A DNA stretch of 64,000 bases, taken from assembly GCF_041296385.1 (NCBI RefSeq), contig NC_091017.1:53442214-53506213 (forward strand). Direction: 5' to 3'. The notes below the pieces were generated by a model that saw only the letters and a program-made list of their open reading frames with translations, searched no databases and was not told the origin of the DNA. Both the position numbers and the translations under genes were made by a program. The number at the start of each line of letters is the position of its first letter. Positions within the stretch are counted from its first letter, which is position 1. The DNA comes from Aphelocoma coerulescens. Taxonomy: Eukaryota; Chordata; Aves; Passeriformes; Corvidae. Shown here in pieces: positions 24,487 through 36,762 of this stretch.

Positions 24487-27400
24487 CAGCGCAGCGCCGC
24501 GGCCCCGGGGCGCCCCTCTGCCCGCCCCGGCCGCCCGGGCCCGGCGGGACCGCGCCCCGGGGCGCCGCGGGCGGGGGGGACCGAGGGCGCTGCGCCGCAA
24601 CAGGTGCCGCGGGAGCGCTGAGGGCGGCGGGGCCTCGCGGGTGGCGGGGCACAGCCGGACCCAGAGCCCCGGGCTGCCGTGGGGAAGGGGCTGCCACCGC
24701 CCGGCGCGCCCCCCGCCGCTGGAGTGCCGGCTTCCCGGCAAGAGACGGTGAATAATTGCTGAGGGCGCTTCGCTTATCCCCTCGATGGAGTGTTAGCCAT
24801 AAAGTGAAAGGGGAATGGCAGATCCGAGAGACATGGCACGTTTTGGCGCAGGTAGCGTTTTGCCCAGCGGCGGAGGCTCGAGGAGGCGGCCGTCCCGCGG
24901 AGCGCTCGGCGCTCCCGCAGCCGGCTGGCGGCGGGGGCTGCCCCGCAGCAGCGCCCGCAGTGCCCCGCGCGGGAGGTCGCCACTGATTTTTAGTTGCAAT
25001 TTTTTAACCAATGTAATTGATCTTGCGTTTATAACGCGATTTTCTTTTTTTTTTTTTAACACTCTCGGAATGGATGCTCTAACGTAACCTGACCTCTCTT
25101 GAGCATTATTACACAGTGGCTGATCGGAGCCCTGTGTGCAGTCTATGGCTTTGCCGGTGCCGCTCGCTTTCACTGCACCGTAGCGCAGCAGAAATAACAT
25201 TTATCCCTTTCAGGTTCAACACGTCTCAACTATGCGCAGCACAGTCCTGTCTGCGGTGCCCTTGGGAAACGTATTGGATGCTTTTGAGGCTACTACAGCG
25301 TCAAGCGCACTTGTTTCTGAGAAGTGGCAGACTTTTGGTGATGGTTTTTGTAGCTGAAATATGCTATGATATTTGAAAATTTGATGGAATATTGATAGTT
25401 TGTGACACACATTCTAGTCATAATTTTGAGCATTTTTTGGGAACAATTTTTTGAATAATGCATTTTTCTATGAAAATTCGTCAGTCTTAGAGGAGTACAA
25501 CATGCTTCCTGAGAGATGGGAGTCTTTCATCTCACATCTGCTCTCTCCAACCATTCCAGTACAAGTTTATGAAAATAATTATTTTATTGATTCTTTGTAA
25601 CAGTATCTAATAAATATTTAATATTTTCAATTTTCTTTGAGGAGTTTTATATATTTTTCTTTTCCTTCTAGTTCAGTAATTAGCTGCTGAAAAATGTGAC
25701 CTCCCAGCTCAACTTGAGAGTACTTTAGCATTGCTGTTTGGAAAGAGTTTTGTTTGTTATAATTGGTGTGGCTTGGGTAGAGGGCTTAAAAAAAACCCAA
25801 CCAAACAGGCCCACCTCTAGACATCTATCAAAAAGTATCTTTTTAGGGTTGTATCACACACAGCCATAATAAAGTTACCTGGTTCTTCTAAAGCACTGAA
25901 TTAGGATTTACCATGGAACTGTATAGTCCCTTTTACTTCTTGATGGTATTTAGCATTATATTTAGCTTTGTCATAAGCCATGTGAAAGTCAGATATGCCT
26001 GTATTTAAGGGCAACCACTGCTCTCCATGGCTTGCTGAAATCTGTCTTAAGGTGTAAGTACAGGGGTTTATTCTGTTAGAATTCTTAATCTGCTGTACAT
26101 TTCAGGGCAGCTTTAGTGCAGACAAGCTGTAGTCTGGACCTTGGACTGAATGCCCCTTAATGGTTGAACTGTTTCAGGTGAATTTCTGATCTTATCGTCT
26201 GGTCTGAGAAGGCATGAGCAAAGCCTGTCCTTCAGGTGTCCTGCAATCAGGGATGTCTCAGCCCAGCAAGTATACTTCCAGGGAAGATGAGGTTGTTCTT
26301 CTTGGCATGCTGGTTCCTCTCAGAGCTCTCCCAACCAAGCTGTCCTGGCTTCTGGAGACCAGCCTTGAGCTTCCTCTACTGAACAGCCCAAAAATAAGAC
26401 CCAAACTGTTGAAATTCAATGCCATTTTGTACAGCTTGATTACTAGGGATATCTGGGCTCTAGACTTGGGTCTTGAAACAACTGCAAATATCCTGCAGTG
26501 TGGAGACAATACTGGAAAGATCCTTCAGTAACGAGGACTTGGAAACAAAGAGATTTATATGGTACTTTTAATAACTGTACAAAGGAGGAGCTGCATGGTG
26601 TTACCCTGCCACAGCAGAGGGGTTGAGAAGGTTTTTTTTTTGCCCCATCATGAGGATGATGGAAACATGTCTGGGACCCATTTTCCATTGCTTTCAGGAC
26701 TGAAAAAGGTAAATTATCAGCAGGACTTCAATTCTCACATGTGTTACTAGCTGAAGTAGTCAATGAATAAGAATTTGAAGTTCTGCTCTTTTGCGGATGT
26801 TCTGTTTCTAGGACAATATAGTATGCTTTTCCAGGCCACCAATGTGGAAGAATTTTGACGTAATTTTGATAAAAACACTCCATGTGACATGGTTCTTGCT
26901 TCAGGATCTCTTTAACAACCCCTTACACAAAGAACAAGTGACATCCAAAAGGAATGCCTGTGGGGAATAGGCTAACTCTCATAGCCCAGGTATTATCACT
27001 GTTGTTTACAAACATTTTCTAAAAGCTTATACAGGTGATGAGACATCTGGTGATCTGATTTTGACATGTGCTTCAAATGGCAGCTGCTTCTGCAGTCAAT
27101 AAATTTGATTCAAAACATAGTAGTGTGTCTTTCCATCCATTCCAATGGGCTTTGCTCACTCAGGCTGAGTGAAACCCGATGGGTACTCAACATGGCTTTT
27201 GGGCATCTTGGAATTTGCTGAGCACCCCAGAATGTAGGCACCTAAGTAGATGGCTAATTTGCTGTTTTGGAAATCAGGCTGCTTAGTGCCCAAAGTTCTA
27301 GGAGCTTAATCTGGAGAGTTTTGCCACTAGTTTTCAATATTTTTAATTATCTCTCACCTCTGAGATATGCAGTTGTAAATCTGTGGTTTTTAATAAGATT

Positions 27401-28678
27401 GGAGATAACATACCTCCTATACCAAGACAAGTGCACATCCTTTGCATGAAGTGTCTACCTTGACAGAAACCATTAAATATTTCTACTGCTACTGCCTTTC
27501 CTGTCCACTCTGCCAGTGAAATGAGCTCCCGTGGTAGAGCTGCCGCTCTGACCCGTGTGTGCTATTTAGTGACACCAGCAGCGTGCTGAGGTGGGATGCA
27601 GCCAGCTTACAGCCCGTAGGAGCTGTAACCCCATTGTACCAAACCCAGTTTGGTTTTCAAACACCTGTGGTGGCTTCAACTTCTGCTCTTACAGTCTTTT
27701 CTTGTGGGTTTTTCTCATACTAGTTCAATAAGTTTTATTGAAACCATTGCTAATGATAGTGCCAAATTCCTTTCCCAATAATTTCTGTTCTGGGTTTAGT
27801 ATATAGAGGGTCTATGAGACAGACATGCAGCTTGTAAATAAGATTTTAAGAATACATTTTCTGGCCTGTGTTAGAGACAGCAGACCTTTTGAGTGGGGAA
27901 TAGCTTTATATTTGTTAAACAAATGTAAGCGCTAATAAATTAAACCAATGGAAATCTACTAATTCTAAAATATTAGCCATGACTTTTTTTGATATTCTAA
28001 GGCATTTCAAATGCTTACTAGAAGCAATATAAATAATATAATCATAAGTCATGATCAGAAACTATCCTGGGGCAAATGCATGTTCATTTATTTACTTTAT
28101 TTACCTTTTTATGTTTGAACTTTCAGGAGGGAATATTTTTTCTTACACAAATGAATGTTTCCAGTTTATTAAATACCTTTTTTGCACTGGTCATTTTAAT
28201 TCGGCATCAGAAAGTACACACCATACAAAGAGAATGTCCTGCTTAGATAATGTTGGCTAATAAAAAAAGTGCAAGATCACTGAAAAAAAGAGAAATTCTT
28301 TCTGTGTCCCACTGGATAAGATCTGTAGGCAGGAAGACCACAAGTTTTAAAGAAACAAAGGGAAAAAACTGCAAAAATGATGACTATGCAATCTCTCTCT
28401 AGTGATATTTTGTGCCTCTTACATGTAGAATGAAAGTGGGTGTCTCTCTGCTTCTGCTCAAAACAGAAAAGGGGAGCTGTGTCCCTCATACTGTAGTCTT
28501 GGTATATGGACGTTATGACTGAGAATCTTAATATTTGTGATACTGATATTTGAGAAACTGCAATTAGGGACTTGCAGACCGAGGATACTCCTAATCTAAG
28601 TGTACACCTGGAACTGCTGTGTGGATTTTTCGTGCTACATACACAGCTAAAAGAAAAATGGGAATTAGGATGGGTACG

Positions 28679-28694
28679 TTTTTTTTTTTTTTTT
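28679..28694. repeat. T16 homopolymer
   Basis: Sixteen T; no recognisable retroposon body adjacent. Confidence 0.85.
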
Positions 28695-31600
28695 ACTTGG
28701 CACTGAGCAGGTGACATTTTGCAGTAATTATACCAATGACATATATTCAAAATTTTAGATCAAATTTTTTAACAATTAAGCTGAATGGTTTGAAAACTAT
28801 GAAGTGGAACCTTGGAACTATGAAATGACTACCTGTGCAGGTAAAAAACAAACCTTGTTCATATTTATGCATAAAGAGGCATGTAACGAAATAGGTTACT
28901 TATTTCACCTGTTTAGTGATAGCGCTATTGCTGTTTTATACCTACAGTAATCCCTTGAGTCAAATAGAGCTTGTGAGCCATCTTCTCAAATAACAGAAAA
29001 CTGCAAGCTGGAAGTACTTTTAGTGTGCCTTGGGGGTTTCAGGGCAGCAGCAAAGCTGCGCAAGCAATCGAGAAGAGCTGAGAACTGACATGCTGAACTT
29101 GTGCTTTATCCTGGGTAAGAGTGGGGGCTTACTGAGAGACCCAAAGGATTTTGTCTGGTAATTTCTATAGCCAGAATAATTGAGTGAGTCTTTGATCATG
29201 TCAGATAAACATCTGTACCACTCATTTGAAACACCTTTTTAGATTTCCCAGCCTTGTGTCTAGACCACCATCCAACATCCATTCTTAACGTCACAGAATT
29301 TGCTTCCTCTCAGGATGTGCATGCCCAGCATCCCTAATGACAGAAAACCCTACAGCAGTACATTTTCTTCGGCCTCCTTCCTCACTAGCTATGGGAAATA
29401 ACCTTGCTGACCTTCCAAGTCCTTTGTCCCACGTGTGAGAGATTCAGAAGCTCCTTCTGTCTCTGATGCTGGCTCAAGAGAAGTAGTAGGGGCTAAAGAA
29501 TGAGGTCTTTGTGCCAGTTGCTATAGAGATTATCAAAAAAGACAATCTTAGCTTCAGAGAGCAAACCATTCAGGATCAGTTAGGAAGACAAGTCACAGGT
29601 GTTCAGACAGACATGAAGAAGGTGAAGGCAGCAGTTAGTCTGTATGCATTTGTATAGTTAAATGGATGTATTAACTACAAGGAGCCAGTCATCTTAAGTG
29701 TTGTTGGAAAAAGGAAGGCAGTTGATGGCAGCCCCACAGAACCTGGTTTTAAGGAGGTATTTAGAGAACAGAGATGTATGAAGTATGATACTGTTTTGAT
29801 TTCTCTTAAAAGGTACTTCAGATGCATCCTTTTATACAGCTCCTAAAATTTGAGGTTTGTCAGTAGTGGCAGTATGTCAGAAGCAGGACGTAAAGAGTTA
29901 ACACCTGGTGTTTTATCCTGTAGAAATTGAGCACATGTATACCTTTTGATTACAAGCAGCTCCCTTGATTTTAAGAAGCTGATGCATACTGTGGCAAGAT
30001 GCTTACACATTTGTAGGATTGAGAACTTTTGCTTCTATGCTGTTTAGGCCTTCTCCTGTCTTGATTTGTACAGGGTTTTTTTAGCCTAAGAAATGAAACA
30101 CTGTTAGTGGAATGGCTCAGAAATTATTTTTCTGATAAATGGATTAATTTTACCCAGCTTTGCCTTTTGATTGTTTTCTGAAGCAGCTCACTGCAAATCC
30201 CTATTTAAATTATCAGGTTTTATGAGTAGTATTCTCGTAGTCACAAGTATTTTACCACACAGAGCCACTAGAATGCAATGTGTCTCTTTGTCCCATTTCA
30301 GTGATGTGATGCACTCACTGCACACACTTGTGAATGTGAGTCATGTAAATAAGAGCCTAGCTTGTTTGCAATAAGGAGATAGAATGGCTGAATTTAGTCA
30401 CATATTCAACCTCTCTGGAGATATCTTCCATAAGTGTATAGCTCAGAGAGTTCCTTTCTCAGGAAGAACAAAGTAAAAACTGGATCAAAATGAAATTTTC
30501 TTTGAGAAAATATACATTTTTGCATTATATACTCTCAAGAAATTTTGAATTAAAAGATACTCTTGAGCAACCAGGTCTATCTTTGAGGTTAGTGCATCTC
30601 AGAGCAGAAGCTGAGCTTGGCTCTGAGGTTGAGCAGGAGGTAGCCTACACAACTTCTCCTTCCAATTTCAAGTATTTTGTGATCTTGTGTATCTAAAGGG
30701 TGGTAACATTGCTTTTTGCCTCTACTTCTGGTTTACAATTCTTCCATAGAAACTGTAGTTTCAGTTCCTTTTTATTCTCTAGTAGCCTCTGCTTATTTTG
30801 TGTGTTATATTGCTGAGAAGATTGAAGATCCTAGCTAGTTTTCCCTCAAAACTAGTTTTACATTAGAAGTTTTGGGGTTTTGACTTAAATCTGATTTGTG
30901 ATGGAAACTGGTGCTGAACACAGGCCTTTTCTATTCGCCACCACTTCCAGTTTTAGAATTAAATCTACCCAAAAGCATTCTTAGCGGACTGAAGAACCGG
31001 ACTCCAAATCACATACTCCTCACACAGCCAAGTTCAGTAAGAAAGGAAGCAGACATTTTGGTTGAGATTTTATAGTAATTGTTTTTGAGAGGTTGTGCCT
31101 ATATATGGTAAAACCCTAAAAAGTAAAAGCTAGAACAGAGCCAAGAATGACCATCAAAAATAGAAACAGTTCTTTATCTTGCTGTTGCACCTGCCTCATG
31201 AAAGGCAGGCATTTTATATTTCTACTCATTATCAAGGTTGTCTGCTGCTTCCAAAGATGGAGGTGACAATAAGAAAAGTGTGCATTGTATTTTAAGAGTA
31301 TGTTTACAAAATATGCTACCTCTCACATTTAAGAGTGAGTTTTATGGAAAGAGCAAATATAACAATAAAACCTGCCAGACTGAAAACTTACAGGCTGTTT
31401 CCTTTGATGATGGCAAAGTCCCCTGGAATTCTGTTGTCAATTTACAGCCATGAAAATCACAGCATTAGGCATCACCATGCACAGTTATACCTACACTAGG
31501 AGAAAACAAAGTGGGCATGATTTTAACAAATGCAATAGTCCTACACAGCAGCTGCTTGCACACCCCTTTCTTTTCTCAGGAGCACATTTGAAGAGCGAGA

Positions 31601-33714
31601 TAGATGCTTCTGGCTTGCTGAAATAAAGAGCACATGCGAATCTCTTCTGCTGGGAGTCACTTTGTCATCAGGGAAGTGTAAGACAACAAGTAATTTTACT
31701 TATCTCTTTAAGTGATGTAGAGGTGCAGGTCTAAAATTCATGATTTATATATGTTGTGTGGGCTGGCAGCAGTCACTGGAAGCAGTCCATAAACTGAGAA
31801 ATGGATTGCGCCCTGTCATTTTTGCTGCTTTTAGCTAGTTGAAAAAGAACCTTAAAATAAAGGCCAAAATAAGTGCTAAGTTAAGAATTTGAAGAAAAAA
31901 GAAGTTGAACACGAAGACAGAGAACTGGTAAAGATGTTCCTCAGCCAGATCACAGAACTGGGACGCTACTAGTTTTTTTAGCCCCTGTTTGTATCTCTTC
32001 CCACTGCAGTGGAGGGCACAGGGGCACAAGGATGCTCCCATGGATAACTGCACTGAGAAGAAGTGTTCAGGAGGGATGGTTCAACAGCATGGGGTATTGC
32101 TTCATTCACTGTTCATACATTTTGGAAAAGACTGAACTCTTTATGGCTGCCTTCAAATCCACCTCAGAGGGCAAAACCATCGTGACTTCTCTTTTAGGGC
32201 AATCAGCAGAATGTTAAAGTTCAGGAAACAGTAAAAGGTAAGATAGAGATGCAGGAGCATCCTCTTGTTCCCTTGAGCTTCTCTTGAGCAGCATCAAGCA
32301 TATGTGTGATGTTAATATTAGCTTCAGATAATTTTTAGTACCATTTTGGACAGAAGTGACTAGAGGTTGAAAGAAGATTTAGTTTTGTGTGCAGAAGAGG
32401 CCAAGAGAACAAATATAAATATATTAATTTTATAATTTGGAAACCTTTCTCTCTCATCTCTTTCTACTGTAAGGGATGATTTTGAAATCCTTTGCATGAG
32501 TTGACTTCTCATATTCTCAACCTCTTTGTTGTGTCTTCCTTTGTCTTGATAAGTGTCTCCTTAATGACTTGTTCTTTGATTCAGAGTTTCTCTCTCTTCA
32601 CCTGGTATATTTAGGCTTATGTTTTACTTCAGGTCTGGACATATTCAAGGTTTTATTTCAGAAAATCTGCAAAATGTGTTTCAGTGAGAGGTGCTAGGCG
32701 ATATGAGTGGCAGACAAGCCAAATTCATTTTCACCCCCCTTTGAGAAAGCAAAATGTTGCCTGCCTGTAGTCAGATAGGGAACTGAAGAATTAGAAAATT
32801 TAAGAGGATAAAAGCAACAGTAATGAGGCTATAAGAAAACAAAGTATTTTAAATAAAGAGAAAAACACAGCACTACAGTAAATTAGGAACTCAGAATAAA
32901 AAATGCTATCTTGTCCTGATCCAGAATCACCAGTGTGAGTGGCAGGGTTTTTGTTTACTTCAGTGAGTTTTGGAACAGGACCTAAGTGACCCTCGTATCT
33001 AAATCATACATAAGTCAGGGTAGATTTTTACTTCTTCATTTTGGGTAGGGAAAAGATCATGTATTGCTTTGGGTTAATAAGAGAGCGAAGGCACCTTATC
33101 CATCCTCTTAAAACCATTCATCTTGTGAAGTCTGCCTCCTGAAATTTTGTATTTGCTTCTGTTAAATATTCAGCTTCCTTTTTGTCCCTTGGATTTTCCA
33201 CCCACTCATTTTCACCATCAGCAGTGGAAATCTTCATTTCTCATGTTTAAGTGGGCTAAGAGGTGAGGGAGGTGAGGATAGAGGCCTGCTCATGAAGATA
33301 GGGTGTTTCTCAGATAGTATTAATCTCATGTACTCCATCTGTGTCCAGCAGAGAAATATTTAGAAAGCTGATTATGTATTAAACATCTGAAATGAGACAC
33401 AAAGTTGACAAAACGTCTAAACTACTAAGGACATGAGTATTGGTTAAATACCGACCTGTTTGATAATAATACTTAGTATTTCTATACTTTACATTTTTAA
33501 ATCACTATGTACATTTGAAGTAATTAATGCCTTCAAGTATCCCTGAAATATATGGAAGTCTTTTCTAAAATTTAAAGAACAGGAAATTCAGATGTGGAGG
33601 TCTGGAGATCAAAATTTTAAATGCAGATTTGGGTATTTGACCTCCCCAAGGTCTGTGTCAGTCTTATGTATAAATTGATGCACATAGAATGAGCTACACT
33701 TGTTAGAAGATTTG

Positions 33715-33775
33715 GTCTAAATGACTTATCCAAGGTCACAGAAATCAGTGGCAGAGCTGGGATAAGATCTGAAGA
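33715..33775 (+). repeat. MIR-type SINE relic (core)
   Basis: The stretch aatgacttatccaaggtcac, agaaatcagtggcagagctg, ggataagatctga closely follows the MIR core (AATGACTTGCCCAAGGTCAC, CAGAGCTGGGATT). Sequence 33490-33600 may hold further MIR-like pieces, separated by about 100 bp, but the match there is weak. Confidence 0.62.
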
Positions 33776-34139
33776 GTGCATCTTTAAAGGTAAAAAACAA
33801 CTGAGGTATAAAACTATTATGCCCTGTGCATTATGCCCTGTGAATTTTATAATAATGAATTTTTTTTCATGCTGTTTTTGAAAAATTCAATCTAGTACAT
33901 AAGACATGAAATGCTGCAGCTGCACTGGATCAACCCACGGTGTACACAAACTAGCACACTCTGTGTTTGTGTCCAGGAGTTTATATTTGTACTGTTGAAA
34001 CTACTTAGAGTGGACTTGTCACTGCTCATCAATTGTCTGTTGATTCACACATTTTGGTAAAAGCAAAAGGGTATTGCACTTTGTCAATTATTGTACTTCT
34101 TTCACTCTGTAAAAGAGCAGACTATCCTCCTTTCATAAG

Positions 34140-34275
34140 AAATACTCCAGGAAGATTGAAGGGTGAGGATATCCTCAGAGACCCTGGACCTACCTGGTCT
34201 AAGTTCGAGGCTCGCTGTGCTTTGAGCAGTTTGGACCAATGACTTCTAAAAGTCACTTCCAAGCTGAACCCCACT
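34140..34275 (+). mobile_element. CR1 LINE 3' end, short degraded copy
   Basis: The segment cctggtctaagttcgaggc, gctgtgctttgagcagtttg, gaccaatgacttctaaaagt and cacttccaagctgaacc follows the order of a CR1 3' tail (gagcaggggttggac, atgacctctagaggtc, ccttccaacctgaacc in consensus). The terminal ATTCTATG octamers are missing. The left boundary is uncertain. This copy is older and more diverged than the one in GABRB1 intron 3. Confidence 0.62.
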
Positions 34276-35000
34276 GCAATTTCCCTTCAGTGGAATCACT
34301 GTATGGCAAGGGGAAGAGGTAGAGACTATACGCTGGGTAGGTACAGAGACTATTCACTGTGCAAGAGATGAGCTGCTTCTCATATACCTGTAGAATGGAA
34401 TTAGCTTCTGCCACTGAGGACAGGGGCCCCCTGCTAGCTACCACTGTACAATACCTCTCTGGGTGAGTAATTAAGATCTGGGAACTAGTTATGGAAAGTG
34501 GCTAACAGATAACCTTATCTTGTAAAATGGTCTCAGCTGCCATTGCTGCCAGTGGGAGGGAACAGCACACAACACTTCCCACGCAGTTCTCAGCTCCTTG
34601 CAAATGATACTCAGGTACACCTCAAATTACTTGAGAGAAGTACTTCTTAGTTTTTTCTCTTTTCTACCTGCTCATCTTTACAACGTTTTCTTTGCCTGAT
34701 GCCTTTGTATTGATTCCTATAAGACAAAACCAGCCCCCCTTGTGCTGCCCACTGCTGCTACAGCACCCTTTCCTTTCTGAGGATATGAAATTTTTCCTCA
34801 GTAACTTTGAGATGTGAGTAATGCCACTCCATGCAACAACCACCAGATGGTAACGAAGAGCAGACTAGTTGTGTGTCTTTTGTAGATTTAGTGTATTACC
34901 ACAGTGACAAATTTTGCTTTTACAAGCAGAGCTTACAGGTCTAAACTCCAATTTGTTCAGCTGTTTACCTCTGGGCCAGTCTCTGGGTTTATTTGCATAA

Positions 35001-35017
35001 CCCCCCCCCCCCCCCCC
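35001..35017. repeat. C17 homopolymer
   Basis: Seventeen consecutive C in the intergenic interval. Confidence 0.9.
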
Positions 35018-36738
35018 AATCATTCTGTTTGCTTTTATACTAAAATATGTGAAAGGGAATATTCTCTACCTAATGCAAAAATGCTGATATTAATATTTAG
35101 TTCAAAAATGTTCTCATTATAAGGAAGGTTTTGACTATATTTGATATATAAGCTATCTCTTGCAAGAAGGTAGATGCAGAACACCTTTAAGTGACTGTAT
35201 TCCTTGCTTCTTCTGCTGCCATTATATTTCTCCAAGTGTCATGAAGGATGTGCCTCTTTCAAGGCAGAAAGGAAAGTCTCTGTTGCTGTGTGTGCTTGGC
35301 ATCAGCAAAGTGAGCAGTGTTGAGAAGTGAACTAAACCAAAGCAAAGTTCTTAGCTGAACATCATTGTCAGTGAAGAGGTGGTGTTTAGCACAGCTCACC
35401 AACCCCACAGCATGGCAACGTCAGGGAAGAGCAGCATAAACAGAGCCTCTTAAATACTGCTAGCCCCAGACTACTGAAAACCAGAAATCAGCTCCACAGG
35501 GCTCATGAGATTCAGAAGTCTAAGTTTTACGTATCTGCCTGCAGGATTTTGGGTTCTTTGTTAAGTACCTTGTAAACCATCTAGGTCAAATTTTCAGGTT
35601 TTTCCTGGCATTGTACAATGCATAGACTTTGCAACTCTCTCCTTTCTTCTTTTTAAAGAAAAATGAGGCTCCTCCTCCTTTTGTGCAAGCCAAGCACCAG
35701 GAAGGCAGGAAGAAAATCACTAATGACTTCACTGTGAGTCAAGGGCCAGACCTGTGGCTTCCATGGAATATTTAAGTCATTCCCCAGGTATCTGCCCATG
35801 ACTCATGTACTTCTGGGATTAGTAGACATGTAATGACTGGGAACGATGAAGCCTTCCAGGAAGGCAGTTTGTTGGTGCATCTTCTCTCTTGTACCATCTG
35901 GGAGCAGTTGCCAGCAGCAGGATGCAGCTGTCTTAAAACCAGTAGGCAGAGCAGCAGGGTGTGCCTGAAAGCAGGAATCTGAAGGAGACTGCAAGTGGGA
36001 GCATCCAGCCTTCCTCCCTTCTCCTTCTGAGCTATGGCAGCCCCCACAAACTCCCCATGCCTCAGCCCCCTGCCCCTCTCTGCCCTGCCTGTCACTTCTG
36101 AATGCTGCAGAAAGTTTGCAACTGTTGCTCGTGGCAACCAAAATTTTTGACACATTTTGCATTTGTGGGAGCCCTGACAGGGTAGGGCAGGATACAGGGC
36201 AGTGGCTTCTCAGATTCCTCCCCACAACCCTGGCTGCCATGTCCCTCACCTCGATGAAAGAGAGACATATTCGTATTGGTTTTAGTAAAATCTGCATGCC
36301 CCCCTGCATGAAGAGGTTTTTCTTTTCTTATTTTTCTGGGGATGCCCATTTTAGAGATAGAAAGCAGGAGATCTGCTTGATTCCCCACTTTGCCACTGAG
36401 GATGTGACTGTGACTTGTCCTGATGGCCCTAGCTGCAGATGTGACATGGGTCAGTGACATGCCAAATTATGTGAGTGTGTGTGCCAGGAAAGTATTAGGG
36501 TCAGATGAGAAAGAAGAGATGAAGGCACATGAATCCTCCAGTGCTTTCTTGGTGACGACACTTTTTGCCCCAAATTGCAGTTCCTGCAGTGAGTGCTTCC
36601 ACAAACACATTTCCATTGCAGTGTGTAGAGTAGAGGTCCCGTTAAATATGAAGCTCACAGTTTACCTCCTTAAACATCCATGTGTCAATCACTAGAATCC
36701 ATATAAATCTTCTTGCAATCAGTAATAGCAGTATATGC

Positions 36739-36762
36739 ATGTGTGTGTATATATATATATAT
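36739..36762. repeat. (TG)n-(TA)n microsatellite
   Basis: A short TG tract followed by about seven TA units. Confidence 0.85.

Larger units (their letters stand above)
23821..24990. promoter_or_regulatory. GABRB1: GABRB1 CpG island / promoter region
   Basis: This stretch is very GC- and CpG-rich, in sharp contrast to the AT-rich flanks, and covers GABRB1 exons 1-3 plus about 600 bp upstream of the start codon. GC-box-like G/C runs occur (for example gggcggggggg near 24569). No TATA box is evident, which fits a CpG-island promoter. The exact transcription start is not determinable. The island ends abruptly near 24990, where an AT-rich stretch with a T-run begins. Confidence 0.8.

Noticed and set aside
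24167..24751. 194-codon plus-strand open frame over the GABRB1 CpG island
   Set aside because: Antisense to GABRB1 exons 1-2 and their introns; Arg/Pro/Ala-rich composition is what any stop-poor GC-rich frame gives.
28277..28750. 157-codon minus-strand frame
   Set aside because: Low-complexity Ser/Lys-rich translation with a Lys run from the T16 homopolymer; no family recognised.
35803..36309. 168-codon minus-strand frame, with overlapping 127- and 122-codon frames
   Set aside because: No recognisable domain, splice context or promoter; overlapping frames of similar length on both strands suggest chance low-stop sequence.
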